64,000 nt of DNA, from positions 868,001 through 932,000 of the forward strand of contig JAGKQI010000084.1 of NCBI GenBank assembly GCA_018806915.1, in the 5' to 3' direction. This DNA is from Phytophthora colocasiae (taxonomy: Eukaryota; Oomycota; Peronosporomycetes; Peronosporales; Peronosporaceae). This document shows, piece after piece, positions 51,484 to 63,567 of the stretch; position 1 is the stretch's first letter; every line of letters starts with the position of its first letter. Both the position numbers and the translations under genes were made by a program. Under the pieces are notes generated by a model. It had not been told where the DNA came from. It made no database searches and was given only the letters and a program-made list of their open reading frames with translations.

Positions 51484-54400
51484 GGCTTCCCAGAGTCTGC
51501 CTCATCACCCAGGAGTTTCTCCCGTAGGTGGCTCGGCATGTCCTTGAGTGCGCTTGTCGAGCGAGTTGCTTAAGTGCTTCCAGAGTTTTCAAATCTTCAC
51601 AGGGTTTTCCAGGGTGCACTCTTCCACATACTTCACAGGGTGGCATCCGACACATTCGACTCGGGTGTCCCTTCTCCTGACATCGGTCACACGTGACGTC
51701 TCTCCAGCAATCTTCCTCTGAGTGTCCTGAGCGTTGACATTTTTCACAGAACTTGTTCCAGTAGCCACTATTCTCATGACGCCTCTGGTGGAATCCTTGA
51801 CCTGACGATCCAGACGGGGACTGGGGCGGCGGACGCCATCCCATGTTATCCATTACTCGATATACCTCATTCGTCAGAGTCTGCGTCCAATCTGCACTTG
51901 GTGGAGCCTTTGAATTGTTCGAAGATGCCTGTGCAGTACTTTCATCACGAGTAGACTCTGAAGTCGCACTTGGAGTTCTGGAATCACCCGTTTGATCTCT
52001 GGTATCCGGATTGGATTTCAGAGATTCCTTATGATTTTCAGAGTTTTCAGAGTCATAGTCTTCAGAATCCATATCTCTTGCGACATAAGTCCGATGCACA
52101 CGCTTGGACTTGAACTGTCCCCGCGGAATATTGTCGGCCCGGAAATCTCGAGACTTGGCAGGGGTCATTTCTTGGTCACCAGTTCGCCACACGTCTTCAT
52201 CTTGCTGCAACGCATATTCCAAGTCAGAGATTCGTCGAAATCTCTGACCTTGCAGAGACGTTTTCAGGCGTGCATCTTTAAGCTTCGTGATGAATCGCAA
52301 TACATGCTTCTCAAGACGCTTGGACGACTTCCGGAAATCGATGTCAGCTTTCCCAGCAGCAGAATTAAGTCGGTAGAAAAATTCAAGCGGAGTCTCAGAG
52401 TCTTTCATAGCCATAGTGAAGTATCTCTCAGAATACGATGACCGAGCTTTGCAATAACGTTTCTTGAACTCTGAAGACAGCTCTTTCCAGTCACGGGACA
52501 CACTTTTGGGAAGCTGGTTAAACCAGTCTCGCGCAGACACAGGGAGCTTCAACTTAAGTTCCTGGATGCGCGTCTTAGTCGACCAACCTCCTTGAGAAGC
52601 CATATTCGTAAACCGCTCCCACCAGTGGACACGTTCCCTGAGTGTAGCTCTGGGGTCGAATTCTCCAAGGTTGTTGGAGTTCATGAACGGCCTCAGCGTC
52701 AGAAGTGTGGTTCCGGCTTGCGCCTGAGTTGCTGCCGTCAGGTTCACCACTTCCCCTGGTTCCGAGTTCTCTGATGACGAGCTCGCAGAGTCTGAGCTCG
52801 AGTCATCAGAATCTCCGCCAGAGTCCGGCGCTCTATCATGGCGTTTATCTCTGCGGGGCGCTCTTCGGTCTCCACTTGACCGTCTACCTTCAGTTTTCTG
52901 TGGCGGATCTCGTCTCGGAGTATGCGCACGTCTACTGTCACCCTTGGTCTCTGTCACCGAGGTCGCTTGAGTTACCTGGGTGGCCGTAGCAGTAGTAGCG
53001 CCGCCATTCCTCTCGGCCTTCACTCGCTTCGTCCCCGTGCTTCGTGCAGGGGTGCCTTGCTGGAAGGTCGCAACCTCTCGAGATTCCGTCTTGAGAGCCG
53101 GCGAATGTGACATGGGTTCAACCCCAACCCTTCTTGCGTCACTTCTGATTTCCGACCCTGATACTGGCTACATAGTTGCAATTTCAGGGTTGCCTGTTTG
53201 TAACACTTGGTTTGAAGTTGCTGAATCAGGGTGACCGACCCTTCGCGCCTCTTGAACTTGGGATAGTGTCGCTCGAAGGTTTCTCAACTGACCGGCTTGG
53301 AACCGTTGCATGTTCTGAGAACTTTCTTTCTCCCTGTCGCGCTCGGCTTCCATGACTTTCATTCGCTGCTGTAAGGCTTCCATTTGAGAAATCCAGTCTC
53401 GTTTCATCTCGTCAGTCGCACGCGCACGTTCGGCCTCAGTCTCAGCCTCTCATTGTCGCCATCGTTCATCAAACTCTGATTCCAGACGTTGGTTTTCAGA
53501 GTTCTGAAGTTCCAATTTCAGAGTTTCCAACTCTGCCACGCTGCGATTCCTGAGTTTGCTTTCAGATACCAGACTTCTGCGTTCCTCAGCGTCGTCGGCA
53601 CGTCTCTCAGCCTCCAGCCTCGCGTTTTCCGACTTCAACAAGCGCTCGGTGAGCGTCTGAATTTCGCGCCTTGCCTCCAAGTCACGTTGCTCTCGACGAC
53701 GATCGCGTTCCATGGACTCCAAGCGTTCTCGGGCCAAGAACTCCATCTGCGCTTGCTCCATCCGGCTTTGCCACTCCTGCTGTTGCCTCATGACGTTCAA
53801 CTCGATCTGGGCAGGTCCTGATCTCTGAGAACTTCGAGCTTCAGACTTCGTACGACTCGACGCGATGGAACTCAAGCGTCGGGACGGTGGTTTTGGAAGG
53901 TCTTCACTCTTCACACTTTGGCGGTGACTCTGGTGACTTTCGCTTCGGGTGGAGACAGATGCAGGCGGAATCTCCGGAGTCAATTGTCTGAAATCCCGTG
54001 AAGAACTTCCGACAGACACCTGGTTTCCAGACTTCGCGTCCGGCACCTCTGGTTTCTCTTCCGGCATGTCGACATCTTCGAACTCTGGTTTCACTGGTAA
54101 CAGCGTTCGCGTCACTTGGATCCCCATGCCTTCAGAGACTGTTCCTCCCACACCAGCGCCTTGAGCGATTAACGCCAGACTTCCTGTGGACAGCGGCATA
54201 TGTGATGCCGCCCCTCGACTCATGGACATCAAGGACGAGTCCGTAGAGCTTCCGCGTGAAGTCTGGAATCCCGACGACTGGTCATCTGAGGTCCCAATGA
54301 CACTGGGAATTGGTACATCCGACATCCGAGTATGAGAGATGCTGTGATCTTCGGACATTGGATTTTCAGACTCCGGTCGCGTGTTATCAGAGCGACTCTC

Positions 54401-55707
54401 GTACTGCGGCAGTGAAGACAGCGATGGCGTCGATAAAGCTGACGGTGTCGACGGATTTGTGGGCGCGGCGGTCTCTGCTGTAAGCGCTTGGACTGCGACG
54501 GCTCGTCACTGCTGGAACCATCAGAGCTGTGCGTCACTCGGAGTCCGGTCACCCGGAGTCGCATGATCAGTCGTTGTCCTTGTAGGTCAGCATCTTTGTC
54601 AGGTAATACACTGTCTGCTTCGTTCTTGCTTGTTGTGTCTTCTTGCTTCATGCTTTCTGGGAGTCGGCAAACTTGTAACCTGGCGGTCACTGTGGCCCAC
54701 TCAACCAATTCCACTGCGAGTCGACTCTGAAGTTCGGACGCCACACTGCGTACTTGAGACTCAAAGACGGCTGACGCCTGCGTCTGAGACCAGGTTGGGA
54801 GGAGGTTCTGGAATTCGAAACCTGCCTCGTACAACATTGTCTGAAGAACAGCCACACACTCTGGTGCTGTCAACGTGCTCATCGGAATCTCAACATAAGA
54901 TAGGTCTTGGATCCGACCAAAACCATGACGCCTCACGTGAAACTCTGAGATCCACATATCCTCAGGGAAGACGGAGGAACATCGCCATTTGATGTAGTCG
55001 CCGGTCGCTGCAGCAGCCTTCTGGAAAGCATCAGCACTAGGCTTCATCGTCGGCCACATATACTCGACGCTTGGCGGGACGACTTTGCCTGTGTCCATAT
55101 CTCTCCAACGGCGGAACTACCTCAGAGCTCGTTCCTCGTCAAGCGAATCGGCCCTCCCAGACTCATCAGACGGTGTCTTCAGAGACTCTTCGGACTTGAT
55201 CGCCGTGTCGTCAGACATTGGTTCGTCTTCAGACTTCGGGGACTGTAGACCTTGACTTCCAGAGACTTCAGGTTCTGGTTTCACTTCATCCACGGACTGG
55301 CCAGAAGTTGTCGAGTCTGAACACAGATCGATCACCTCCGGGGGCTCAACCATATCGGCGCCTCCCTCAGACGCCTCATCACCACCTTCACGGGCAGTGG
55401 TCACCTCGTCACCAGAAACTTCAACTTCTGACGGGCCTTCAGAACCTTGTTCACCAGAGACAGCAGGTGTCTCCTGAGCTTCTGGTTCCTCAGCAGGCTG
55501 GTCTTCGACGGCCGGTTCTGGGACGCTCACACTCTCAGCTGCCTTCTTCTCTCGCGCAGCTTTCTTCTTCTCGCGGGCCGCCTTCTGGATAGCATCCAAG
55601 TCTGGTTGCTCCTCAGGCGACAGACCTTGTAGACGCTTGGACTGACGTGTCGGAATACTCCGACCACGACCACGGCGTCCTCCTCTCGTAGATCCTGGCG
55701 TAGCCAT
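51474..55707 (-). pseudogene. gag: Gag of element A, multiply broken
   Basis: Start MATPGSTRGG at 55707. Same domain order as in B and C. Lesions: a 12-base in-frame deletion that creates TAG at 55117-55119; the 1-base loss near 54455 shared with B; TGA at 53450-53452 in the coiled coil (TGG CGA CAA TGA); TAG at 53168-53170; and a 1-base loss near 51551 that scrambles the last 25 codons after the zinc knuckles. The gag core and zinc knuckles (52760-51590) are otherwise well kept. Confidence 0.88.
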
Positions 55708-55785
55708 CTGGAATATAAACGCTTGACAGGAAACTTTCTCTTCTTGTACTCTCAAATGCGGTGATATCACGATTCCAAAGATCCG

Positions 55786-55798
55786 GGCACGCGCACCA
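55786..55798 (-). promoter_or_regulatory. Primer binding site of element A
   Basis: Minus-strand TGGTGCGCGTGCC two bases after the 5' LTR, as in B and C. Confidence 0.85.
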
Positions 55799-55800
55799 GT

Positions 55801-57488
55801 TGTCGCGAAGTCGGTGAAACTTTGGTCGCGGAGCAGGGGGCGTATAGTGAACCCTAGTTATACGACTACTGAAAAAGGGGTTTTCAGAGCCGTACAACGG
55901 TAGGTTGGCGTGTGGTACCTTGCGGTATCCTCGTGGGTTCGTTGTCTTCGGAAATATGACCCTCGCCGGAGTCTGAGAATGTGTTGTGAAGAGAAGTAGG
56001 GGTTCCCTTGGAGTCTGGTGTCGGTATTCAGGAAATCCTTCCAGGAGCGTTCGGGAGTCGGAACCTCTGGGAACCAAGATGGTTTCCAGGAAGTCGGCGG
56101 TCGAAAAGAGGTTAATATACCAGAGAAAGTCTGAAATCGGTGTCTGAATATCACAAATCCAGAACCGAGATACCTGACTTTCAGAGATAAACAACCAATA
56201 TACAGAGTTCGAAAATATACAAATATATACAGCCGTTCTTATTCTTTCTAGGCCCTTGAACGGTAGGCTAACACTCCAGGTCAACTAAGGACTCGCTACC
56301 AGACACCTGGTCTGTCTGGTATCCCTTTTACGTTCGCGCACCACCCTCTAGTATAGAGGGAAAATATAAACCAATACAATCGGCTATATATAACAGTCTA
56401 CCTTGCACTCTGAAAACGACTGTCTAGTTTCCAGAGCCTGTCCAAACGAGCAATATGAAATGGGCTACCGCTAGAGACAAAACAAACGACCCAACTAGGA
56501 TATGGAATAGGCGGGTCCTTTCAGGTCTCTACGTTACCTGATCTCCACCTAAGGGGATTGAATTTGGTGGAGATCACACGACGTACGTGATGACGCAGTG
56601 GCTTGAATACCTCTCAAGCGGACTTGTGCAGTAGCAAGCAAATTGAACTCTGTTTATCGTTTATCTTCCTCATAACTATCATATATCTCTGGTAACTCTC
56701 TTCTTCTTGTCGTCTTTTGCGTCCTTTATGCAGTCAGTCTTCATATCTCAGGTACTCTTGGTCTTTGTATACATCTGGTACTTTGACTCGGTCTCAGTAT
56801 GCAGTCTGTGCAGCCGATCTCGATGGGTTGACAGGTAGAGACGTCATTACGGGGGATGTGCAGGTCAGTAATCACTTGAATGCGTGACTTGAACTTGGGT
56901 TCACTTGGTTTCAGTATGGTCTTGGATCTTCGGTAGTTTCAGAGTCTGGTATCCTGATTTTCAGAGTCTGATATCACTTGGTTTTCATAGTCTTGGTCAC
57001 TCAGAGTTAGAGATACCAGAGTTTTGAGTAAGAAACCAGAGTACGGAGCACTAATGCTTCAACGTACATGAAGATCTTGAGGGTTGCGCTGGTGCGCGGC
57101 GTCCGGCGCGCGATACTTGGTCTCTGCGGGTATATATTGTGAATCCTTGAACCATCCATCGTCGCGCTGGACGGTAACGGGATGAGGTCTCTCAGAGATA
57201 CGTTCTTCTGAGAGACTTTCCGCCAGAACTTAGGCACTCATCGTCGGGGAAAGTCCGGTGACCAGACAGAGTGTAGTTGACCTTCAGAGTTGTGCACACT
57301 CTGAAGTACACTTCTGGTCCTTTGGGCCCCTTTACAGTCAGGCGAAGGTTTATCCACAATCTTCCACAGATGTCACACGGGTGCGGCCACGTCCCAAAGT
57401 CCCTTTCGCTTATAACCCATAGTATAACCAATCACATCATAACGTAATATCCACCTGTCGCTCGAAAATCGGAATTAACATCATGTCA
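55801..57488 (-). repeat. 5' LTR of element A (1688 bp)
   Basis: Minus-strand TGACATGATG...TTCGCGACA. Very close to the 3' LTR at 23230-24915. The hairpin with CCCTCT/AGAGGG is present at 56344-56360 with a changed centre. Confidence 0.93.
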
Positions 57489-57527
57489 TAGCAGGCGAGA
57501 GCAAAAATTTTTTGCTCTCGCCTGCTA
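57489..57527. repeat. 39-bp palindrome at the outer end of element A
   Basis: TAGCAGGCGAGAGCAAAAA (57489-57507), one T, then its exact reverse complement (57509-57527). The right arm is the normal type II spacer that follows a tRNA-Asp gene; the left arm is an inverted copy of it squeezed between spacer and LTR. Confidence 0.9.
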
Positions 57528-58026
57528 TTCTGCTCTTCTGCTCTGTTTTTCTTTGCCGCTCTCTTTCCTGCCGTTCGCGCACCACAGCCGACGTCTCTCA
57601 TGCTACCAACGCTCAGCTGGCGCATCGGCGCATCGGCATCTCTGCTGCTGTCGAATCGACCCGCCAACGCGGACGAGGTTAGACGCGCGCATGGCGCCGT
57701 ACTCGTCGTGAGAGCGAGCTTGCACGCGCCTTCGCGCGGTGTAGTGGTGCTGTGTGTGTCGTGGACGCATGGTGGCACGGTAGACACGTGACTAGAATGC
57801 AGTGGTTAGTCCGATGCGGTTTGTTACGCTAGATTGGTCGAGGATGCGGGAGAAACGTGTTTGGTGGCGCGGAGTGGCGACGAAGGTATGGTAGAGCGCG
57901 TGTGGTCGTGTGTGGAGGTGGTGGTAGGTGGGTATGTGTGTTGTGTGTGTTGTGTGAGTTGTACGTGTGTTGTGTGTGTTTGTTTGTTTTGTTTGCGGAG
58001 TTGTTTGTGTTTTGTTTTGGATAGGA

Positions 58027-58098
58027 TTCTCGTTAGTATAGTGGTTAGTATACCCGCCTGTCACGCGGGTGACCCGGGTTCAATTCCCGGACGGGAAG
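58027..58098 (+). tRNA. tRNA-Asp(GTC), identical copy
   Basis: Identical to 13837-13908; type II spacer follows; faces the minus-strand copy at 58413 only 315 bp away. Confidence 0.96.
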
Positions 58099-58412
58099 CT
58101 TCTTTTTGCTCTCGCCTGCTATTCTGCTCTTCTGCTCTGTTTTTCTTTGCCGCTCTCTTTCCTGCCGTTCGCGCACCACAGCCGACTTCTCTCATGCTAC
58201 CAACGCACAGCTGGCGCATCGGCGCATCGGCACCTCTGCTGCTGTCGAATCGGACCCGCCAACGCGGACGAGGTTAGACGCGCGCATGGCGCCGTACTCG
58301 TCGTGAGAGCGAGCTTGCACGCGCCTTCGCGCGGTGTAGTGGTGCTGTGTGTGTCGTGGACGTGGCACGGTAGACAGAAGAGCAGGTGGGAGCAGGTGGG
58401 AGCAAAAAGAAG

Positions 58413-58484
58413 CTTCCCGTCCGGGAATTGAACCCGGGTCACCCCCGTGACAGGCGGGTATACTAACCACTATACTAACGAGAA
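58413..58484 (-). tRNA. tRNA-Asp(GTC), anticodon-stem variant
   Basis: One change (GCGGG to GGGGG, seen as CACCCCCGTG on the plus strand) turns the G-C pair at 30-40 into G-G. It is the only minus copy with a type I spacer. Probably impaired. Confidence 0.85.
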
Positions 58485-59023
58485 TCCTATCCAAAACAAA
58501 ACACAAACAACTCCGCAAACAAAACAAACAAACACACACAACACACATACAACTCACACAACACACAACACACACAACACACACAACACACATACCCACC
58601 TACCACCACCTCCACACACGACCACACGCGCTCTACCATACCTTCGTCGCCACTCCGCGCCACCAAACACGTTTCTCCCGCATCCTCGACCAATCTAGCG
58701 TAACAAACCGCATCGGACTAACCACTGCATTCTAGTCACGTGTCTACCGTGCCACCATGCGTCCACGACACACACAGCACCACTACACCGCGCGAAGGCG
58801 CGTGCAAGCTCGCTCTCACGACGAGTACGGCGCCATGCGCGCGTCTAACCTCGTCCGCGTTGGCGGGTCCGATTCGACAGCAGCAGAGGTGCCGATGCGC
58901 CGATGCGCCAGCTGTGCGTTGGTAGCATGAGAGAAGTCGGCTGTGGTGCGCGAACGGCAGGAAAGAGAGCGGCAAAGAAAAACAGAGCAGAAGAGCAGAA
59001 TAGCAGGCGAGAGCAAAAAGAAG

Positions 59024-59095
59024 CTTCCCGTCCGGGAATTGAACCCGGGTCACCCGCGTGACAGGCGGGTATACTAACCACTATACTAACGAGAA
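59024..59095 (-). tRNA. tRNA-Asp(GTC), identical copy
   Basis: Identical; its upstream flank lacks about 22 bp near 59268 compared with other units, so the next unit is only 589 bp on. Confidence 0.96.
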
Positions 59096-59612
59096 TCCTA
59101 TCCAAAACAAAACACAAACAACTCCGCAAACAAAACAAACAAACACACACAACACACGTACAACTCACACAACACACACAACACACACAACACACATACC
59201 CACCTACCACCACCTCCACACACGACCACACGCGCTCTACCATACCTTCGTCGCCACTCCGCGCCACCGCATCCTCGACCAATCTAGCGTAACAAACCGC
59301 ATCGGACTAACCACTGCATTCTAGTCACGTGTCTACCGTGCCACCATGCGTCCACGACACACACAGCACCACTACACCGCGCGAAGGCGCGTGCAAGCTC
59401 GCTCTCACGACGAGTACGGCGCCATGCGCGCGTCTAACCTCGTCCGCGTTGACGGGTCCGATTCGACAGCAGCAGAGGTGCCGATGCGCCGATGCGCCAG
59501 CTGTGCGTTGGTAGCATGAGAGAAGTCGGCTGTGGTGCGCGAACGGCAGGAAAGAGAGCGGCAAAGAAAAACAGAGCAGAAGAGCAGAATAGCAGGCGAG
59601 AGCAAAAAGAAG

Positions 59613-59684
59613 CTTCCCGTCCGGGAATTGAACCCGGGTCACCCGCGTGACAGGCGGGTATACTAACCACTATACTAACGAGAA
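59613..59684 (-). tRNA. tRNA-Asp(GTC), identical copy
   Basis: Identical; type II spacer; next unit 611 bp on. Confidence 0.96.
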
Positions 59685-60223
59685 TCCTATCCAAAACAAA
59701 ACACAAACAACTCCGCAAACAAAACAAACAAACACACACAACACACATACAACTCACACAACTCACACAACACACAACACACACAACACACATACCCACC
59801 TACCACCACCTCCACACACGACCACACGCGCTCTACCATACCTTCGTCGCCACTCCGCGCCACCAAACACGTTTCTCCCGCATCCTCGACCAATCTAGCA
59901 TAACAAACCGCATCGGACTAACCACTGCATTCTAGTCACGTGTCTACCGTGCCACCATGCGTCCACGACACACACAGCACCACTACACCGCGCGAAGGCG
60001 CGTGCAAGCTCGCTCTCACGACGAGTACGGCGCCATGCGCGCGTCTAACCTCGTCCGCGTTGGCGGGTCCGATTCGACAGCAGCAGAGGTGCCGATGCGC
60101 CGATGCGCCAGCTGTGCGTTGGTAGCATGAGAGAAGTCGGCTGTGGTGCGCGAACGGCAGGAAAGAGAGCGGCAAAGAAAAACAGAGCAGAAGAGCAGAA
60201 TAGCAGGCGAGAGCAAAAAGAAG

Positions 60224-60295
60224 CTTCCCGTCCGGGAATTGAACCCGGGTCACCCGCGTGACAGGCGGGTATACTAACCACTATACTAACGAGAA
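60224..60295 (-). tRNA. tRNA-Asp(GTC), identical copy
   Basis: Identical; type II spacer; next unit 611 bp on. Confidence 0.96.
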
Positions 60296-60834
60296 TCCTA
60301 TCCAAAACAAAACACAAACAACTCCGCAAACAAAACAAACAAACACACACAACACACATACAACTCACACAACACACAACACAACACACATACAACACAC
60401 ACATACCCACCTACCACCACCTCCACACACGACCACACGCGCTCTACCATACCTTCGTCGCCACTCCGCGCCACCAAACACGTTTCTCCCGCATCCTCGA
60501 CCAATCTAGCATAACAAACCGCATCGGACTAACCACTGCATTCTAGTCACGTGTCTACCGTGCCACCATGCGTCCACGACACACACAGCACCACTACACC
60601 GCGCGAAGGCGCGTGCAAGCTCGCTCTCACGACGAGTACGGCGCCATGCGCGCGTCTAACCTCGTCCGCGTTGGCGGGTCCGATTCGACAGCAGCAGAGG
60701 TGCCGATGCGCCGATGCGCCAGCTGTGCGTTGGTAGCATGAGAGAAGTCGGCTGTGGTGCGCGAACGGCAGGAAAGAGAGCGGCAAAGAAAAACAGAGCA
60801 GAAGAGCAGAATAGCAGGCGAGAGCAAAAAGAAG

Positions 60835-60906
60835 CTTCCCGTCCGGGAATTGAACCCGGGTCACCCGCGTGACAGGCGGGTATACTAACCACTATACTAA
60901 CGAGAA
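60835..60906 (-). tRNA. tRNA-Asp(GTC), identical copy
   Basis: Identical gene, but its upstream unit (61010-61070) contains foreign-looking bases (ACTTAATTATCTCA, ATACTGTACGACCATTC) in place of the usual CCACC-rich stretch. Confidence 0.95.
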
Positions 60907-61446
60907 TCCTATCCAAAACAAAACACAAACAACTCCGCAAACAAAACAAACAAACACACACAACACACATACAACTCACACAACTCACACAACACACACA
61001 ACACACAACACACATACTTAATTATCTCACCACCTCCACATACTGTACGACCATTCAATACGCGCTCTACCATACCTTCGTCGCCACTCCGCGCCACCAA
61101 ACACGTTTCTCCCGCATCCTCGACCAATCTAGCATAACAAACCGCATCGGACTAACCACTGCATTCTAGTCATGCCACCATGCGTCCACGACACACACAG
61201 CACCACTACACCGCGCGAAGGCGCGTGCAAGCTCGCTCTCACGACGAGTACGGCGCCATGCGCGCGTCTAACCTCGTCCGCGTTGGCGGGTCCGATTCGA
61301 CAGCAGCAGAGGTGCCGATGCGCCGATGCGCCAGCTGTGCGTTGGTAGCATGAGAGAAGTCGGCTGTGGTGCGCGAACGGCAGGAAAGAGAGCGGCAAAG
61401 AAAAACAGAGCAGAAGAGCAGAATAGCAGGCGAGAGCAAAAAGAAG

Positions 61447-61516
61447 CTTCCGTCCGGGAATTGAACCCGGTCACCCGCGTGACAGGCGGGTATACTAACC
61501 ACTATACTAACGAGAA
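61447..61516 (-). pseudogene. tRNA-Asp copy with two 1-nt deletions
   Basis: One G lost from the 3' acceptor strand (ACGGAA) and one C lost before the T-stem (TGACCGGG). The acceptor stem can no longer pair fully. It lies in the most disturbed unit of the block. Confidence 0.8.
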
Positions 61517-62055
61517 TCCTATCCAAAACAAAACACAAACAACTCCGCAAACAAAACAAACAAACACACACAACACACATACAACTCACACAACACACAA
61601 CACACACAACACACACAACACACATACCCACCTACCACCACCTCCACACGACCACACGCGCTATACCATACCTTCGTCGCCACTCCGCGCCACCAAACAC
61701 GTTTCTCCCGCATCCTCGACCAATCTAGCATAACAAACCGCATCGGACTAACCACTGCATTCTAGTCACGTGTCTACCGTGCCACCATGCGTCCACGACA
61801 CACACAGCACCACTACACCGCGCGAAGGCGCGTGCAAGCTCGCTCTCACGACGAGTACGGCGCCATGCGCGCGTCTAACCTCGTCCGCGTTGACGGGTCC
61901 GATTCGACAGCAGCAGAGGTGCCGATGCGCCGATGCGCGCCAGCTGTGCGTTGGTAGCATGAGAGAAGTCGGCTGTGGTGCGCGAGCGGCAGGAAAGAGA
62001 GCGGCAAAGAAAAACAGAGCAAAAGAGCAGAATAGCAGGCGAGAGCAAAAAGAAG

Positions 62056-62127
62056 CTTCCCGTCCGGGAATTGAACCCGGGTCACCCGCGTGACAGGCGG
62101 GTATACTAACCACTATACTAACGAGAA
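62056..62127 (-). tRNA. tRNA-Asp(GTC), identical copy
   Basis: Identical; last minus-oriented gene before the direction change near 62628. Confidence 0.96.
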
Positions 62128-62886
62128 TCCTATCCAAAACAAAACACAAACAACTCCGCAAACAAAACAAACAAACACACACAACACACAGACAACTCAC
62201 ACAACACACAACACACAACACACACAACACACATACCCACCTACCACCACCTCCACACACGACCACACGCGCTCTACCATACCTTCGTCGCCACTCCGCG
62301 CCACCAAACACGTTTCTCCCGCATCCTCGACCAATCTAGCATAACAAACCGCATCGGACTAACCACTGCATTCTAGTCACGTGTCTACCGTGCCACCATG
62401 CGTCCACGACACACACAGCACCACTACACCGCGCGAAGGCGCGTGCAAGCTCGCTCTCACGACGAGTACGGCGCCATGCGCGCGTCTAACCTCGTCCGCG
62501 TTGGCGGGTCCGATTCGACAGCAGCAGAGGTGCTGATGCGCCGATGCGCCAGCTGAGCGTTGGTAGCATGAGAGAAGTCGGCTGTGGTGCGCGAACGGCA
62601 GGAAAGAGAGCGGCAAAGAAAAACAGAGCACGTTACTAGAATGCAGTGGTTAGTCCGATGCGGTTTGTTACGCTAGATTGGTCGAGGATGCGGGAGAAAC
62701 ATGTTTGGTGGCGCGGAGTGGCGACGAAGGTATGGTAGAGCGCGTGTGGTCGTGTGTGGAGGTGGTGGTAGGTGGGTATGTGTGTTGTGTGTGTTGTGTG
62801 TTGTGTGAGTTGTGTGAGTTGTATGTGTGTTGTGTGTGTTTGTTTGTTTTGTTTGCGGAGTTGTTTGTGTTTTGTTTTGGATAGGA

Positions 62887-62958
62887 TTCTCGTTAGTATA
62901 GTGGTTAGTATACCCGCCTGTCACGCGGGTGACCCGGGTTCAATTCCCGGACGGGAAG
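62887..62958 (+). tRNA. tRNA-Asp(GTC), identical copy
   Basis: Identical; first plus-oriented gene after the direction change; type II spacer; next unit 609 bp on. Confidence 0.96.
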
Positions 62959-63495
62959 CTTCTTTTTGCTCTCGCCTGCTATTCTGCTCTTCTGCTCTGT
63001 TTTTCTTTGCCGCTCTCTTTCCTGCCGTTCGCGCACCACAGCCGACTTCTCTCATGCTACCAACGCACAGCTGGCGCATCGGCGCATCAGCACCTCTGCT
63101 GCTGTCGAATCGGACCCGTCAACGCGGACGAGGTTAGACGCGCGCATGGCGCCGTACTCGTCGTGAGCGAGCTTGCACGCGCCTTCGCGCGGTGTAGTGG
63201 TGCTGTGTGTGTCGTGGACGCATGGTGGCACGGTAGACACGTGACTAGAATGCAGTGGTTAGTCCGATGCGGTTTGTTACGCTAGATTGGTCGAGGATGC
63301 GGGAGAAACGTGTTTGGTGGCGCGGAGTGGCGACGAAGGTATGGTAGAGCGCGTGTGGTCGTGTGTGGAGGTGGTGGTAGGTGGGTATGTGTGTTGTGTG
63401 TGTTGTGTGTTGTGTGAGTTGTGTGAGTTGTATGTGTGTTGTGTGTGTTTGTTTGTTTTGTTTGCGGAGTTGTTTGTGTTTTGTTTTGGATAGGA

Positions 63496-63567
63496 TTCTC
63501 GTTAGTATAGTGGTTAGTATACCCGCCTGTCACGCGGGTGACCCGGGTTCAATTCCCGGACGGGAAG
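63496..63567 (+). tRNA. tRNA-Asp(GTC), identical copy
   Basis: Identical; type II spacer. The unit runs to the window end, where the next GT-rich tract has just begun. Confidence 0.96.

Larger units (their letters stand above)
48189..57488 (-). mobile_element. Retrotransposon A, 5' half (minus strand)
   Basis: Holds the 5' LTR, primer binding site, gag and the N-terminal half of pol (protease, RT, gypsy RNase H). Joined to 23230-31054 before the insertion of B. The outer right end is followed by a 39-bp palindrome rather than a simple target duplication. Confidence 0.92.

Noticed and set aside
23226..57492. A 4-bp target duplication for element A
   Set aside because: The bases next to the LTR ends are TTTT and TAGC. 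A T-run duplication is possible only if the palindromic arm at 57489-57507 is treated as a later addition, so it is not claimed.
57600..58000. A second small RNA gene in the array spacer
   Set aside because: No other A/B-box pair, 5S-like or snRNA-like motif was found on either strand of the unit; the TCGAATC in the spacer lacks a matching stem.
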